Below are positions 1 to 8,098 of a DNA stretch of 64,000 nucleotides, piece after piece (within the stretch, counting starts at the first letter, position 1; each line of letters opens with the position of its first letter). The position numbers and the translations under genes were made by a program. The notes under the pieces were generated by a model. The model ran no database searches, was not told where the DNA came from, and was given only the letters and a program-made list of their open reading frames with translations. The DNA comes from Hymenobacter aerilatus (GTDB lineage: Bacteria > Bacteroidota > Bacteroidia > Cytophagales > Hymenobacteraceae), in assembly GCF_022921095.1 (NCBI RefSeq), contig NZ_CP095053.1, positions 2,894,501-2,958,500 on the forward strand. Reading direction: 5' to 3'.

Positions 1-480
1 CCGCAGGTTGCCCAATTCCCGCTCGCTATCCATATCTACGGAAGACGCTATTACTACGAATGTACCGCGCTGCGCATCGCGGTAGCGCAGTGCCACCGTT
101 TGATGATAGGCAGCATCATGCCGAACGCTCCAGCCCAGGCGGCGCGCCTCGGCTAGCAGCCTTCCTGGTGAAGCCTTGGTGCGCAGGACACCCTCATAAA
201 AAACGATAGAATCCTGGCTGTTATACACCCGTGCTTCTTCCTGGGGCAACGTACGATAGAACTGGCGCAGATAGCGCCTGTACGATACCCGGCTCGCATC
301 GGCGCGGTTCGTACCATCCAGATACACGTGCCCTACAATCTGGGCGCGCCCGAGCAGACTCTCGGTGAACAGCGTCCGCCGGGCCTGGTAGGTGAACGCA
401 TAAATCACCAGCGAAAAGATCAGCAGCGTGCAGCCCACAATCAGCCCGAACTGCAACGCCAACCGAAGACGAATAGACAT
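1..480 (-). CDS. Sensor histidine kinase, N-terminal part (cut by window start)
   Basis: The frame is open from an ATG at 480 down to base 1, giving the first 160 residues of a protein that continues outside the window. Residues about 10-31 form a hydrophobic membrane segment (LIVGCTLLIFSLVIYAF), followed by a hydrophilic stretch that would be the periplasmic sensor loop. The gene lies directly downstream of an OmpR-type response regulator on the same strand, the normal order for a two-component pair. The kinase core, with its His box and ATPase domain, is not in the window, so the call rests on the membrane topology and the neighbour. The two genes are separated by a large palindrome rather than being tightly coupled. 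Confidence 0.7.
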   Translation of the reverse strand, partial: MSIRLRLALQFGLIVGCTLLIFSLVIYAFTYQARRTLFTESLLGRAQIVGHVYLDGTNRADASRVSYRRYLRQFYRTLPQEEARVYNSQDSIVFYEGVLRTKASPGRLLAEARRLGWSVRHDAAYHQTVALRYRDAQRGTFVVIASSVDMDSERELGNLR

Positions 481-510
481 GGTTTTGGTGTGATGATGTG
501 CTGGGGCGGT

Positions 511-653
511 GATTGTTGATGCGGTAATGACCCGTGACGCTGCGTTTGCGACGTACTTCCCACGCTGGCACGAGTCGTTGTTGTGCCTGTTGTTCTTACC
601 TCATAAGGTCCTTCGCAAGCGCAGCATCACGGGTCATCACCGCTTCAACAATC
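511..653. repeat. Palindromic intergenic element, family 1 (copy 1)
   Basis: Arms at about 511-558 and 605-653 are complementary with several mismatches and gaps. The right arm holds aaggtccttcgcaagcgcag and the loop holds acgagtcgttg, which mark the family also seen near 6260, 60294, 61132 and 62566. It sits between the response regulator and the sensor kinase, so it could reduce kinase expression by forming a transcript hairpin. Confidence 0.75.
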
Positions 654-667
654 ACTGCCTCAGCCTA

Positions 668-1348
668 TTATTCTTCCTTCATAATATAGCCCATACCTAC
701 CAGGGTGTGGATGAGCTTGGGGGTGAAGTCGCGGTCGATTTTCTTGCGCAGGAAGTTGATATACACATCAATGACGTTGGAGCCGGTGTCGAAGCTGGTT
801 TCCCATACCTGCTCCAAAATATCTACCCGCGACACCACCCTACCCTTGTTGCGCAGCAAAAACTCCAGAAGGGCAAACTCGCGGGCAGTGAGCTGAATCG
901 ATTGTCCGGCCCGCTGCACCAGCTTGGTCACGGGGTCGAGGGTGAGGTCAGCGAGGTGCAGCACCACGCCAACTGCGCCGGGGGCTTCCTGGTAGCGCCG
1001 CGTGAGGGCCCGAATGCGGGCCAGCAGCTCCTGAAAGGCAAAAGGCTTCACCAGATAGTCATCGGCGCCGGCATCGAGGCCACGGATTTTATCGTCAGTT
1101 TCGCCCAGGGCCGTCAGCATCAGAATAGGCACCGAGGAGTGGCTTTCGCGAATGCGGCGGCACACTTCTATCCCGCTCAGGCCGGGCAACAGGTTGTCCA
1201 GAATCACCAGATCATAGCCATTCACCAGCGCCAGGCGCAGGCCCAGCAGGCCATCGGAGGCAATATCAACGGCGTGTGTTTGCTCGGTGAGGCCTTTATG
1301 CAGGAAGGCCGCTACTTTGGGTTCATCTTCTACCAGCAATATTTTCAT
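668..1348 (-). CDS. OmpR/PhoB-family response regulator
   Basis: A 226-residue two-component response regulator. The receiver domain (residues 1-115) has the acidic pair in LVEDE, the phospho-acceptor Asp51 in VILDNLLPG, Thr79 in MLTA and Lys101 in LVKPF. The C-terminal winged helix (about 125-224) has the typical LTAREFALLEFLL and GYIM elements. ATG at 1348 gives the canonical start MKILLVEDE; an in-frame TTG two codons upstream is unlikely. The partner is the sensor kinase starting at 480. The stimulus cannot be read from the sequence. A BLUF gene starts 73 bp away in the opposite direction. Confidence 0.93.
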   Translation of the reverse strand: MKILLVEDEPKVAAFLHKGLTEQTHAVDIASDGLLGLRLALVNGYDLVILDNLLPGLSGIEVCRRIRESHSSVPILMLTALGETDDKIRGLDAGADDYLVKPFAFQELLARIRALTRRYQEAPGAVGVVLHLADLTLDPVTKLVQRAGQSIQLTAREFALLEFLLRNKGRVVSRVDILEQVWETSFDTGSNVIDVYINFLRKKIDRDFTPKLIHTLVGMGYIMKEE

Positions 1349-1392
1349 AAGCAATGATACGCAGCCAAAACCGGATGAGAAATCTATTTTTC

Positions 1393-1400
1393 TACCTTTG
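1393..1400 (+). promoter_or_regulatory. Bacteroidota -7 promoter element for the BLUF gene
   Basis: The octamer tacctttg matches the TAnnTTTG -7 consensus of the Bacteroidota primary sigma factor and ends 21 bp before the ATG at 1422. No clear TTTG -33 box is visible at the usual 19-21 bp spacing. Confidence 0.5.
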
Positions 1401-1421
1401 GCTTGATCCTACCCTCCGTTC

Positions 1422-1850
1422 ATGCACCATTTGATCTACATGAGTACAGCCGTGCAGCCGCTAAGCGATGCAGAGCTAAGCACGCTGTTAAGCCAGTCCC
1501 GTCGTCGCAATCAACTGGGCAATATCACGGGGGCACTGGTGTACGGCGACGGACGCTTCATGCAGATTATAGAAGGCGATAAAGCAGCGTTGGATGAGCT
1601 CTACGCCCGCTTGCTAACCGATGAGCGCCACATAGGCCTAGTGAAACTGGCCGATAAAGAGGTAGCCGAGCGCAGCTTTGCCGACTGGTCGATGGCTTTC
1701 CGGCCCTTATCTGACGAAGAGTTTCTGAGCCTAGAAGGCTACGTTCAACCCACCCGCTTGAATTTGCAGCCGCTCAATATGAGCGCCGCCGATGCCCTGC
1801 TGCTGCAAATGATGCGTAGCTTTATTATGCATCCTCCGGCCGCCGGGTAG
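1422..1850 (+). CDS. BLUF-domain blue-light sensor protein
   Basis: A 142-residue short BLUF protein, a flavin-binding blue-light photoreceptor of the cytoplasm. The family signature is clear: Tyr6 in HLIYMS, the Asn/ITG block (N30 to G37, NQLGNITGAL) and Gln48 in FMQIIEG, which together form the Tyr-Gln-Asn hydrogen-bond network around FAD. A DERH motif follows near residue 68. There is no fused output domain, so it must act through a partner protein. It is divergent from the response regulator and convergent with the sigma factor gene, with only 3 bp between the stop codons. Confidence 0.9.
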   Translation: MHHLIYMSTAVQPLSDAELSTLLSQSRRRNQLGNITGALVYGDGRFMQIIEGDKAALDELYARLLTDERHIGLVKLADKEVAERSFADWSMAFRPLSDEEFLSLEGYVQPTRLNLQPLNMSAADALLLQMMRSFIMHPPAAG

Positions 1851-1853
1851 CCC

Positions 1854-2438
1854 CTACCCCTCCGTGCCGCGCAGGCGCCGTGCCAGAACACCAAGCGCGG
1901 CGCGGGCGCGCGATTTCACAGTACCCAGCGGCTCGCCCAGTGCCTCGGCAGCCTCCTGCTGCGTGTAGCCCTGGAAATACAGCATATCCAACAGCTGCTG
2001 TGCTGCCGGCGACAGGTCCCGAATCAGCTCCCGCACGCCTACGTGCTCGGGGTGGAAGGCGGTGGCCACGAGCTGTTGTGCTGCTGGTAGCCGGTCGGGT
2101 AGTGCGGTAGTGCACTCGGCGCCACGGGCACGCAAGGCACGCAGCTCGTCGATGGCCTTATTGCGGCAGATGTTGAGCGCCCAGGTAGAGAGTCGTCCCC
2201 GCGTAGGGCTGTAGCTTGGGAAGGCGTGCCAGATCTTCAGCATGCTTTCCTGCAACACGTCCTCGGCCAGGTGGGCATGCTTCACAATCCGCAGAATAAC
2301 GCCGTAGAGCATGGCGCTGTACTGGTCGTAGAACAGCAGCATGGCGGCTTCATCGCGCTGGTATAGGCGCTGTACTAAGGCAGCCTCCACGGACGTCGGT
2401 TCAGAAATCATACAGGCTTCGGCAGTAGAGGCAGACAT
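1854..2438 (-). CDS. ECF-type RNA polymerase sigma factor
   Basis: A 194-residue sigma-70 family protein with two domains. Region 2 (about residues 20-95) includes the DEAAMLLFYDQYS and LAEDVLQESMLKIW blocks. Region 4 (about 135-190) contains the helix-turn-helix GYTQQEAAEALGEPLGTVKS. The RNKAIDELR motif is typical of the SigK/RpoE-like groups. Starts at 2438 and 2411 are both possible. No anti-sigma factor follows: the next gene upstream, 2523-2948, does not look like one, so the regulation of this sigma factor is not evident here. Confidence 0.9.
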   Translation of the reverse strand: MSASTAEACMISEPTSVEAALVQRLYQRDEAAMLLFYDQYSAMLYGVILRIVKHAHLAEDVLQESMLKIWHAFPSYSPTRGRLSTWALNICRNKAIDELRALRARGAECTTALPDRLPAAQQLVATAFHPEHVGVRELIRDLSPAAQQLLDMLYFQGYTQQEAAEALGEPLGTVKSRARAALGVLARRLRGTEG

Positions 2439-2522
2439 TGTAGCAGAACAGAGCCGTGCAGACCAACTACTACCCGCACTGAGGTGGTGGGGTTGCCCGT
2501 GCAGAGGCGGCAGAGAGGGTGA

Positions 2523-2948
2523 TTAATCGGGTTGGTGCATGAGCCAGGCTGCGGCCGCTGTTTCTTCCTCAAACGTCTGGTAATTCATGGCTTGCTGCTG
2601 GGCTTTGTTGGTGAGCTGGCTGGTGGTGAGGCGGGCAGCGGCCTGCTGCGGCAGCACAATAGCCCCGTGCCGATAGCCGGCTTCGTGCATGGCGTGTGGT
2701 AGCCATTCCTGCAACATCCAGTTCAGTTCTTCTTCGTTCAGCGGCTGCATAACCTGCTGGATGGCCAGCACCTTGCTCCACTTGTGCCGTACCAAGGCCC
2801 GTGCCACATGATTCAGCAGCGCCCGAAAAGTTGCGGTATCCCGCTCATTTGCGCTCCATTTCAAGTATAAATACCGACCAGCAGCATTTTCCAGAATACG
2901 GCCCGCGGCATTTTCGAAATATATAGGAAGCAAAGAGGCACTACTCAT
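2523..2948 (-). CDS. Hypothetical protein, possible STAS-like fold
   Basis: A 141-residue soluble protein with no signal peptide or membrane segment. The pattern YFENAAGRYLYLKWSANERD followed by an alternating helix/strand region and a conserved-looking IQQVMQPLNEEELNWMLQEW block is reminiscent of the small SpoIIAA/STAS-like proteins common in Hymenobacter, but this is an impression of fold pattern rather than a motif match. An imperfect duplication near the N-terminus (ENAAGRILENAAGRY) is visible. It lies upstream of the ECF sigma gene on the same strand and could be cotranscribed with it (84 bp gap). Function unknown. Confidence 0.65.
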   Translation of the reverse strand: MSSASLLPIYFENAAGRILENAAGRYLYLKWSANERDTATFRALLNHVARALVRHKWSKVLAIQQVMQPLNEEELNWMLQEWLPHAMHEAGYRHGAIVLPQQAAARLTTSQLTNKAQQQAMNYQTFEEETAAAAWLMHQPD

Positions 2949-3256
2949 GGGGAGGGAATCGGGTAAATAGCAGTTTGCCGTTACGACGAATCAGCCAGCA
3001 GAGTTGTGCGCAAGGTGGAGCTACAACCGCAAAAACAAACGATTACAGGCTAGTTTACCTGCTTGCCTCTTCCCCCTACCCACCTTTGCCAGCCGTGTTT
3101 GGTTTATAGAATAATTTTAATATGCCTCTTCCTGACACCTTATGTGCTGGCCCAAAAAGCACCCTCACACGCAGCTGCTCTGCTGAATCCTGTTTGCAAT
3201 ACTTTAACATATTGCAAATCAAATAATTAAAACAAATTACTACTTCTCTTAATGCA

Positions 3257-3290
3257 AAACGCAATCCGATGAACCATCGGATTGCGTTTA
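3257..3290. other. Strong hairpin in a gene-free AT-rich stretch (2949-3336)
   Basis: The arms aaacgcaatccgat and atcggattgcgttt pair perfectly over 14 bp around a six-base centre. The surrounding 388-bp gap between divergent genes is AT-rich and has no convincing ORF. The hairpin lies about 30 bp before the -7 box of the beta-flower gene. It may be the terminator of a short upstream transcript or an operator; nothing else in the gap is recognisable. Confidence 0.5.
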
Positions 3291-3318
3291 TCTATTCGAC
3301 TTTATTTTATCACTATTT

Positions 3319-3326
3319 TAGTTTTG
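3319..3326 (+). promoter_or_regulatory. -7 promoter element, beta-flower gene
   Basis: The octamer tagttttg fits TAnnTTTG and lies 10 bp before the ATG at 3337, so the transcript would have a very short leader. No TTTG box is seen at the right distance upstream. Confidence 0.5.
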
Positions 3327-3336
3327 TCTCTGCGCC

Positions 3337-3711
3337 ATGATTTCGCTTTATGACACCACCGGGCAACCCGTTGTGTACGTTGATCCGGCTTGCCAGGGGT
3401 TATATGATGCTAAGGGTCGTCTGCTGGCCTGGTTCGAAGAAGACTTCCTGTATGCTGCTAATGGCCGCTACCTGGGCTGGCTGCACCAAGGCTGGGTGTA
3501 TGACCGCAACGGCAATCCTGCCCTGTTTATGAGTAACGCCATCGGTGGCCCGCGCCGGCCAGCCGTAGACACGTCGCAGCCGACACCGTGCTACTGGCTG
3601 AACCGTGCCGCGCCACGCCGCACTGCCACTCGCCGCAAAGCGCGTCCGGCACGCCGCCGTCGGGCAACGGATTGGTCTACCCTATCGGGGCCGGCCTACT
3701 TTGCGCAGTAA
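3337..3711 (+). CDS. 4-fold beta-flower domain protein
   Basis: A 124-residue protein. Residues 1-70 contain four related blade-like units built on aromatic-Gly turns (LYDTTGQPV, LYDAKGRLLAWF, LYAANGRYLGWL, VYDRNGNPALF), the pattern of the 4-fold beta-flower proteins of Bacteroidota. The remaining tail (about 85-115) is rich in Arg, Ala and Pro (RRTATRRKARPARRRR) and is strongly basic, so it may bind nucleic acid or envelope polymers; this is inference. There is no signal peptide. The function of the family is not known. Confidence 0.75.
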   Translation: MISLYDTTGQPVVYVDPACQGLYDAKGRLLAWFEEDFLYAANGRYLGWLHQGWVYDRNGNPALFMSNAIGGPRRPAVDTSQPTPCYWLNRAAPRRTATRRKARPARRRRATDWSTLSGPAYFAQ

Positions 3712-3720
3712 GCCGGCCCC
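3687..3720. terminator. Hairpin between convergent genes
   Basis: The arms ggggccggc and gccggcccc pair over 9 bp with a 16-base loop that contains the stop codon region of the upstream gene. The next gene ends at 3730 on the other strand, so this may serve both directions. There is no T-run. Confidence 0.45.
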
Positions 3721-3729
3721 GCTAGCGCT

Positions 3730-6207
3730 CTACTTCTTCGTTAGCTTATCCGACAGCATCTTGATAAAGTAGCCGCCCACCACCGAGCGGGCCTGAAAGC
3801 CGACTTTACGTGCATCGGTCGTTTCGTGCCAGTCGTTGAGGGGCACCCGGTCGGGCGTATCGTTGGCAAATTGCCACACGGGTGCTACCAGTGCTTTAAA
3901 CTCTGCATCACTATCGGAAAGGGTAGCCGTCCACATAATCCAGTCCGATTTGGTGTAGGTCTTGCGGCTGTCCAGGGGTAAGCCATAGCGCTGCTGGTGC
4001 TTGAGGTAGAAAGCCAATTCTTGCTGGGCCACCTCCTTCGGAAATACATTCAGGTCTAGCACTTTGTCCCACACCAAGTTGTATTTCTGACTCCAGGAGC
4101 CGGCGGGCTTATCAAAGGTGAGAGCGTAATGGTCGCCGTCGCGGGCCATGGTTTGCCAGCGCTTGGCCATGTCGCGGGCCAAGGCCATGTACTCGTCGGC
4201 GGTTTTCTTATCGCCGAGTTGCTGGGCCATCTGGCCGTAGCAAGCAATGCCCATAATGGCCTTCACCGAGAGGTTGGTGTTGCGGGCCAGGTGACCGGCA
4301 AAGTCATCGGTGCTGAGCTGATTGGCCGGGTCGAATCCGTCACGCTTCAGGAATCCTACCCACTTGGTGAGGGTAGGCCAATGCGCGCGGGCAAAGTCAG
4401 GCTTGCCATCCATCTTCACGGCGGCAGCGGTCAGAATCAGCATGTTGCCGGCTTCTTCCACGGGCATATCCTCGCCGTAGGTCTGGCCGTTGGCCAAGGG
4501 GTAAGTGCCAATATCGTGCGCCGGAAAGTCCTTTTTCCACCGGCCCGACTCGCTATAGTCGAAGATGAAACGCAGTAGTCCTTTGGCAAGCTCATTATTA
4601 TAGAGCAGGAACATAGGTGCCGAGGGGTAGGTCACGTCCACAGTGCCGATAGAGCCGTTGGAGAAATTCTCTTTCGACAGAAAGAACACCTCCCCTTTCG
4701 GGCCGGCTACAATCTTGTGGGCGGCAATGGCTTGCCGATACGCCAGTTGGCAGAGGTCAGCGTACTCTTTACCGCCGGCGGCCTGCGCATCGGCGTACAG
4801 CTTCTGATCAAACTCCGTGCTCTTGCGGCGCAAGCGAGTGTACTCCTTCTCAGCTGTTTGCAAGGCCTTCGCCATGGTCATGGCTGGGTCGCGGCGCCAC
4901 CAGCCGCGCAGGTTCTGCCCAAAGTACTGCACAGAATACAGGTCGTCGTAGCCCAGCAGCACGTGCTGCTCTGTGGGCTTGGTCACGCGGCCCATGTCCA
5001 GCACCGTGGCCACGGCCACACGCTGGGCTGCCCCGGTTTGTGGCTTGCTGGCCGCCGCAAGCTTGCCCGATTGCGCAAAGGCGCTCTGCAAGGCCGAGGG
5101 GGTACCGCTGGTCGTTTGTGCACTTTTGGGCGCGGCCAAGTAGGCGTAGCCCCAGTCAATGCGGACGTTGTCGCCGGCCTGGCCTAGCACGGGTTGTGCC
5201 GTGGTACCCACTGCCTGCCAGGTTAGGGTAGCGTCGTTGCCAGCCTGGGTTTGCACATTTTGATAGGGCGTGTTGGCGGCGGTGGTGCCGGCTTCGGTGA
5301 GCAGTACCTGCACGGTGTGAGGCTTGCCATCGGTAGCGGCAGCGCCCAACGTGATGTAGCTCACCGGTCGGGCCACAGTTTCCAGCTCATCCAGCAGCAG
5401 CGGCGACAAGAAATTAGCCGTGAGCCGCACCGGGCCAGCCTCAAAGGTGTAGTTGGTTTGCGTAGCCGTGAGCGTCACGCCCGTTTGGCGGGCGGCAGGT
5501 ATGCGCTGCTGAGGCAGCTCTACATATAGCCCAGCGTCCAGATGCTCGCCCCCCTGCGGACTCACGCAGTGCATGGCCAGCACGTTTTCGCCGGTGCGCA
5601 GGGCTTTGCGGGCCGCTTCGGGCACGGCAAAGTGTTCGTATTTGCCGTTGTATTCGCCCTGCTTGGTCAGCAGCACACCGTTCAGATATACTTCCACATC
5701 ATCGTCGTGCCAGAGCAGCAGCGTGAGCTTGCCCGTGGGCAGTGGCGCGGGCACCGATACGGTGCGGCGCACCCAGATGTCACCTTCCGTCCAGTTGGTA
5801 CCTTTCAGGCTGCGGTTGTCGGTGAAGGGCGCGGGGCCGGTTTTCCAGCTGCTAGCGGCGGCAAAGGTTGGTTTTTCCCAGCCTTCGGCGGGCTTCGTGA
5901 AGGTGTAACGCGCCTCGTAGGGCTTTTCCTGCGCCGTCGGAATCACGGCGCGATATTCGGGCGCGGCTTTGCCTAGGAACTGATAGGTTTTGCCATCCAC
6001 CCGCACCAGGCCTTCCAGGGTCTGCGGCTCACCGGTCCAGTGGCGGGTAGGCGCGGCCGTCAGCGTATCATTGAAGGACCAGATACTGAAATAGGGGTCG
6101 TGGGTGATGAGGGGGTAGGCGGGCGGGCGCAGGCTTTGGGCCAGCAGGCTGCCGATACTGAGCCAACTGCTCCCCAGCACTAAGATAATCCGGGAAATAC
6201 GCATCAT
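3730..6207 (-). CDS. Exported glutaminase-like protein (DUF4964-DUF5127-DUF4965-DUF1793 architecture)
   Basis: About 825 residues from the ATG pair at 6207/6204. It begins with a signal peptide (MRISRIILVLGSSWLSIG, cleavage after LLAQS). The body resembles the large secreted glutaminase A type proteins of fungi and Bacteroidota: LRPPAYPLITHDPYFSIWS at the start, a jelly-roll insertion with EVYLNGVLL, and a C-terminal helical barrel with VGGYF near the end. Family activity is inferred from domain order; the substrate in this organism could instead be a glycan, given the surrounding sugar genes. Upstream in-frame codons to 6327 run through a palindromic repeat and are not part of the protein. 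It ends facing the beta-flower gene. Confidence 0.75.
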   Translation of the reverse strand: MMRISRIILVLGSSWLSIGSLLAQSLRPPAYPLITHDPYFSIWSFNDTLTAAPTRHWTGEPQTLEGLVRVDGKTYQFLGKAAPEYRAVIPTAQEKPYEARYTFTKPAEGWEKPTFAAASSWKTGPAPFTDNRSLKGTNWTEGDIWVRRTVSVPAPLPTGKLTLLLWHDDDVEVYLNGVLLTKQGEYNGKYEHFAVPEAARKALRTGENVLAMHCVSPQGGEHLDAGLYVELPQQRIPAARQTGVTLTATQTNYTFEAGPVRLTANFLSPLLLDELETVARPVSYITLGAAATDGKPHTVQVLLTEAGTTAANTPYQNVQTQAGNDATLTWQAVGTTAQPVLGQAGDNVRIDWGYAYLAAPKSAQTTSGTPSALQSAFAQSGKLAAASKPQTGAAQRVAVATVLDMGRVTKPTEQHVLLGYDDLYSVQYFGQNLRGWWRRDPAMTMAKALQTAEKEYTRLRRKSTEFDQKLYADAQAAGGKEYADLCQLAYRQAIAAHKIVAGPKGEVFFLSKENFSNGSIGTVDVTYPSAPMFLLYNNELAKGLLRFIFDYSESGRWKKDFPAHDIGTYPLANGQTYGEDMPVEEAGNMLILTAAAVKMDGKPDFARAHWPTLTKWVGFLKRDGFDPANQLSTDDFAGHLARNTNLSVKAIMGIACYGQMAQQLGDKKTADEYMALARDMAKRWQTMARDGDHYALTFDKPAGSWSQKYNLVWDKVLDLNVFPKEVAQQELAFYLKHQQRYGLPLDSRKTYTKSDWIMWTATLSDSDAEFKALVAPVWQFANDTPDRVPLNDWHETTDARKVGFQARSVVGGYFIKMLSDKLTKK

Positions 6208-6259
6208 ACAGATAGAAAGAAGGTTAGGTAAGGTATTAGTTGTGAGGTGTGAATTGCCA

Positions 6260-6387
6260 GTTGAAAATCGGCTGTCCTCCTGCGCAGCGCGAAGGACCTT
6301 ATCACGCTGGAACGACAGGCGTACCAACGACTCGTTCGACTGGCATAAGGCCCTTCGCGCTGCGCAGGAGGACAGCCGATTTTCAAC
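6260..6387. repeat. Palindromic intergenic element, family 1 (copy 2)
   Basis: Near-perfect 43-bp arms at 6260-6302 and 6345-6387 enclose a 42-base loop with the family mark acgactcg. The inner arm carries gcgaaggacctt / aaggcccttcgc. It separates two genes on the minus strand (GH43 upstream, glutaminase-like downstream) and would fold into a long hairpin in a read-through transcript. Confidence 0.9.
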
Positions 6388-6396
6388 TCACCAAAC

Positions 6397-8028
6397 TCAC
6401 TGATTGACTAGCGTGAAGTTTTCGAAGGTGCCGGTGGCCGATGCCGGTCCTTGGGCCACCACTCCCACGCGCACCCCTCGGTCCCAGGGCGGCAGGTAGG
6501 CGCCGTCTACGGTGGCGTTGGTTGGCGGCGCCTGCCAGGTTTTACCCGCATTGGTACTCCAGCTGAAGCGGTACTGGCTGCCCTTCTCCACTTGCATGCG
6601 CAATTGCAGGGCTTTGGCAGCCGGCAGGGGCACTTCGGCCAATACTTTTTGCTGACCTTTGATGCGCTGCCACAGCTGCACCTGCCCGCCGCCGGCCGTG
6701 AGGGCCAGTGCGTTGTCGGGGTCACCGTGGGCGGTGAGGCCGGCCGTGGTGCCGGTGGGTAGAGCAGCAGGGTTTAGCAGCGTAGTTGTAGCGGTGTAGG
6801 TGGCGGTGTGGGTAGGCTGCCCCAGCACGGCACCGCTACCGTCGGGACTGGCCATGAGGTGCAGCTGGCCGCCTTGTACCCGGAATGCGGGCTTGTTTTG
6901 TACTGGCCATTGCCAGGTAGGCAGCAGGGTAGCGCGGTTAAATTCATCGGTCAGATTGTGAGCAGCCACAGCCGGCGCAGCGCCTACCGTCGTGCTGCGC
7001 CCCTGAAACTCGGGCCAGCCCTCGGCGTTCCAGGTGAACTCGCTGAGTACTCCCTGGCGGCCTACGTTCTGAAAGCCTTGGCTGTCGTAGGCGTGATGCA
7101 GCAAAAACCAGCGGCCATTGCGCTGCACCACGGTGCCGTGGCCGGGGCACTTCCAGGTGTCGTTGTTCACCATAATCGGGTTTTTGCTGTACTTCTCCCA
7201 GGGGCCCAGCAGGTTGCGCGAGCGGGCCACGCCAGTAGCGTAGGTGCAACCGTTGCCGCAGCAGCCGTTGCCGGCATAAAAGGCGTAGAAATACCCTTCG
7301 TGGCGCACCATGCTCACGCCTTCTACCAAGCCGGCTTCCCAGGCCGCATCATTGCGAAACAGCTCTTGTTTTTCGCCCAACAACGCCGTGCGGTCGTCGT
7401 TGAGACGCTGTGCCCAGATGGGGGTAGGCTTGCGCACGCTGTTGCCGTCTTCCTTCCAAATCAGGTAGAGCTGGTTGTTCTCGTCGCGCATTGGGAAGGC
7501 GTCGATGGAGCCATCGGGCTGGCCTACCAACGGGCCGTGGTCGTGGTAGGGGCCGGCCGGCGTATCGGCCGAGGCCACTCCTACTGCCAGGTTGCCGCCG
7601 CGCTGGTGCGCCGTGTAAAATACATAGGTTTTGCCGCCCTCCTGACTGATTTCGGGCGCCCAGAAGTAGTAGTCAGCCCAATCTGGGCGACCATCCGGAA
7701 ACACGTGCCCTACCAGCTCCCACTTGGCCAGATCTTTCGATTTCAGCAACGGGAAAACCGGCCCCCAATTGGAGGTGGTGGCCGTAGCCCAATACGTGTC
7801 GCCCACCTGCACCACCGAGGGGTCCGGAAAATCGCCGGGCAGGATGGGGTTGGCGATGGTGGCGGCAGGCGCCTTGGTTGTGGTGGTGGTTGGGGCTGTT
7901 GCCTGCTGACAAGCACCTGCACTCAGGCAGCCTATCAGCAACAGTGTGGTGTGCTGCCGGGTAGCGGAAAAGATAGAAAATGTCACAGCGAAGAGAATAT
8001 GAAAAGCAATAACCAGAGCATTCGTCAT
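6397..8028 (-). CDS. GH43 family lipoprotein with C-terminal beta-sandwich domain
   Basis: A 543-residue exported glycosidase. Starting at the ATG at 8028, a hydrophobic signal ends in the lipobox LSAGAC, so the mature enzyme is a lipoprotein. The five-bladed propeller (about 55-330) shows the GH43 acid triad: Asp in GDFPDPSVV, the pKa-modulating Asp in GSIDAFPM and Glu in AGLVEGVSMV. The C-terminal part (about 350-543) is a beta-sandwich of the type appended to many GH43 enzymes (FTW...WPEF linker, then LTDEFNR). Likely an arabinosidase or xylosidase acting on arabinan side chains. In-frame codons above 8028 overlap a LacI-type operator, arguing against a longer start. The LacI gene lies just upstream on the same strand. 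Confidence 0.88.
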   Translation of the reverse strand: MTNALVIAFHILFAVTFSIFSATRQHTTLLLIGCLSAGACQQATAPTTTTTKAPAATIANPILPGDFPDPSVVQVGDTYWATATTSNWGPVFPLLKSKDLAKWELVGHVFPDGRPDWADYYFWAPEISQEGGKTYVFYTAHQRGGNLAVGVASADTPAGPYHDHGPLVGQPDGSIDAFPMRDENNQLYLIWKEDGNSVRKPTPIWAQRLNDDRTALLGEKQELFRNDAAWEAGLVEGVSMVRHEGYFYAFYAGNGCCGNGCTYATGVARSRNLLGPWEKYSKNPIMVNNDTWKCPGHGTVVQRNGRWFLLHHAYDSQGFQNVGRQGVLSEFTWNAEGWPEFQGRSTTVGAAPAVAAHNLTDEFNRATLLPTWQWPVQNKPAFRVQGGQLHLMASPDGSGAVLGQPTHTATYTATTTLLNPAALPTGTTAGLTAHGDPDNALALTAGGGQVQLWQRIKGQQKVLAEVPLPAAKALQLRMQVEKGSQYRFSWSTNAGKTWQAPPTNATVDGAYLPPWDRGVRVGVVAQGPASATGTFENFTLVNQ

Positions 8029-8044
8029 GCTCTGGGGGCAATAT

Positions 8045-8060
8045 ATGCAAACGTTTGCAT
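8045..8060. promoter_or_regulatory. LacI-type operator
   Basis: The perfect 16-bp palindrome atgcaaacgtttgcat with central CpG fits the general LacI-family pattern TGnAAnCGnTTnCA. It ends 17 bp before the GH43 start at 8028 and lies just after the LacI gene itself, so the adjacent regulator is the natural candidate. Position suggests repression. Confidence 0.75.
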
Positions 8061-8098
8061 ACACTGCAAGCAATTCATTTACTCTCTGCTAAAACAAT

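Noticed and set aside
893..904. aatcgattgtcc inside the response regulator gene
   Set aside because: Matches the ara operator core only partly, inside an unrelated gene; likely chance.
509..1357. Plus-strand open frame opposite the response regulator
   Set aside because: It begins inside a palindromic repeat and shadows a well-supported OmpR-family gene.
3076..3264. 62-codon minus-strand frame in the AT-rich gap
   Set aside because: Short, no motif, no promoter-like or ribosome-site signal; the region looks non-coding.
6208..6327. Upstream extension of the glutaminase-like gene
   Set aside because: The added codons come from palindrome copy 2; the signal peptide starts at 6207/6204.
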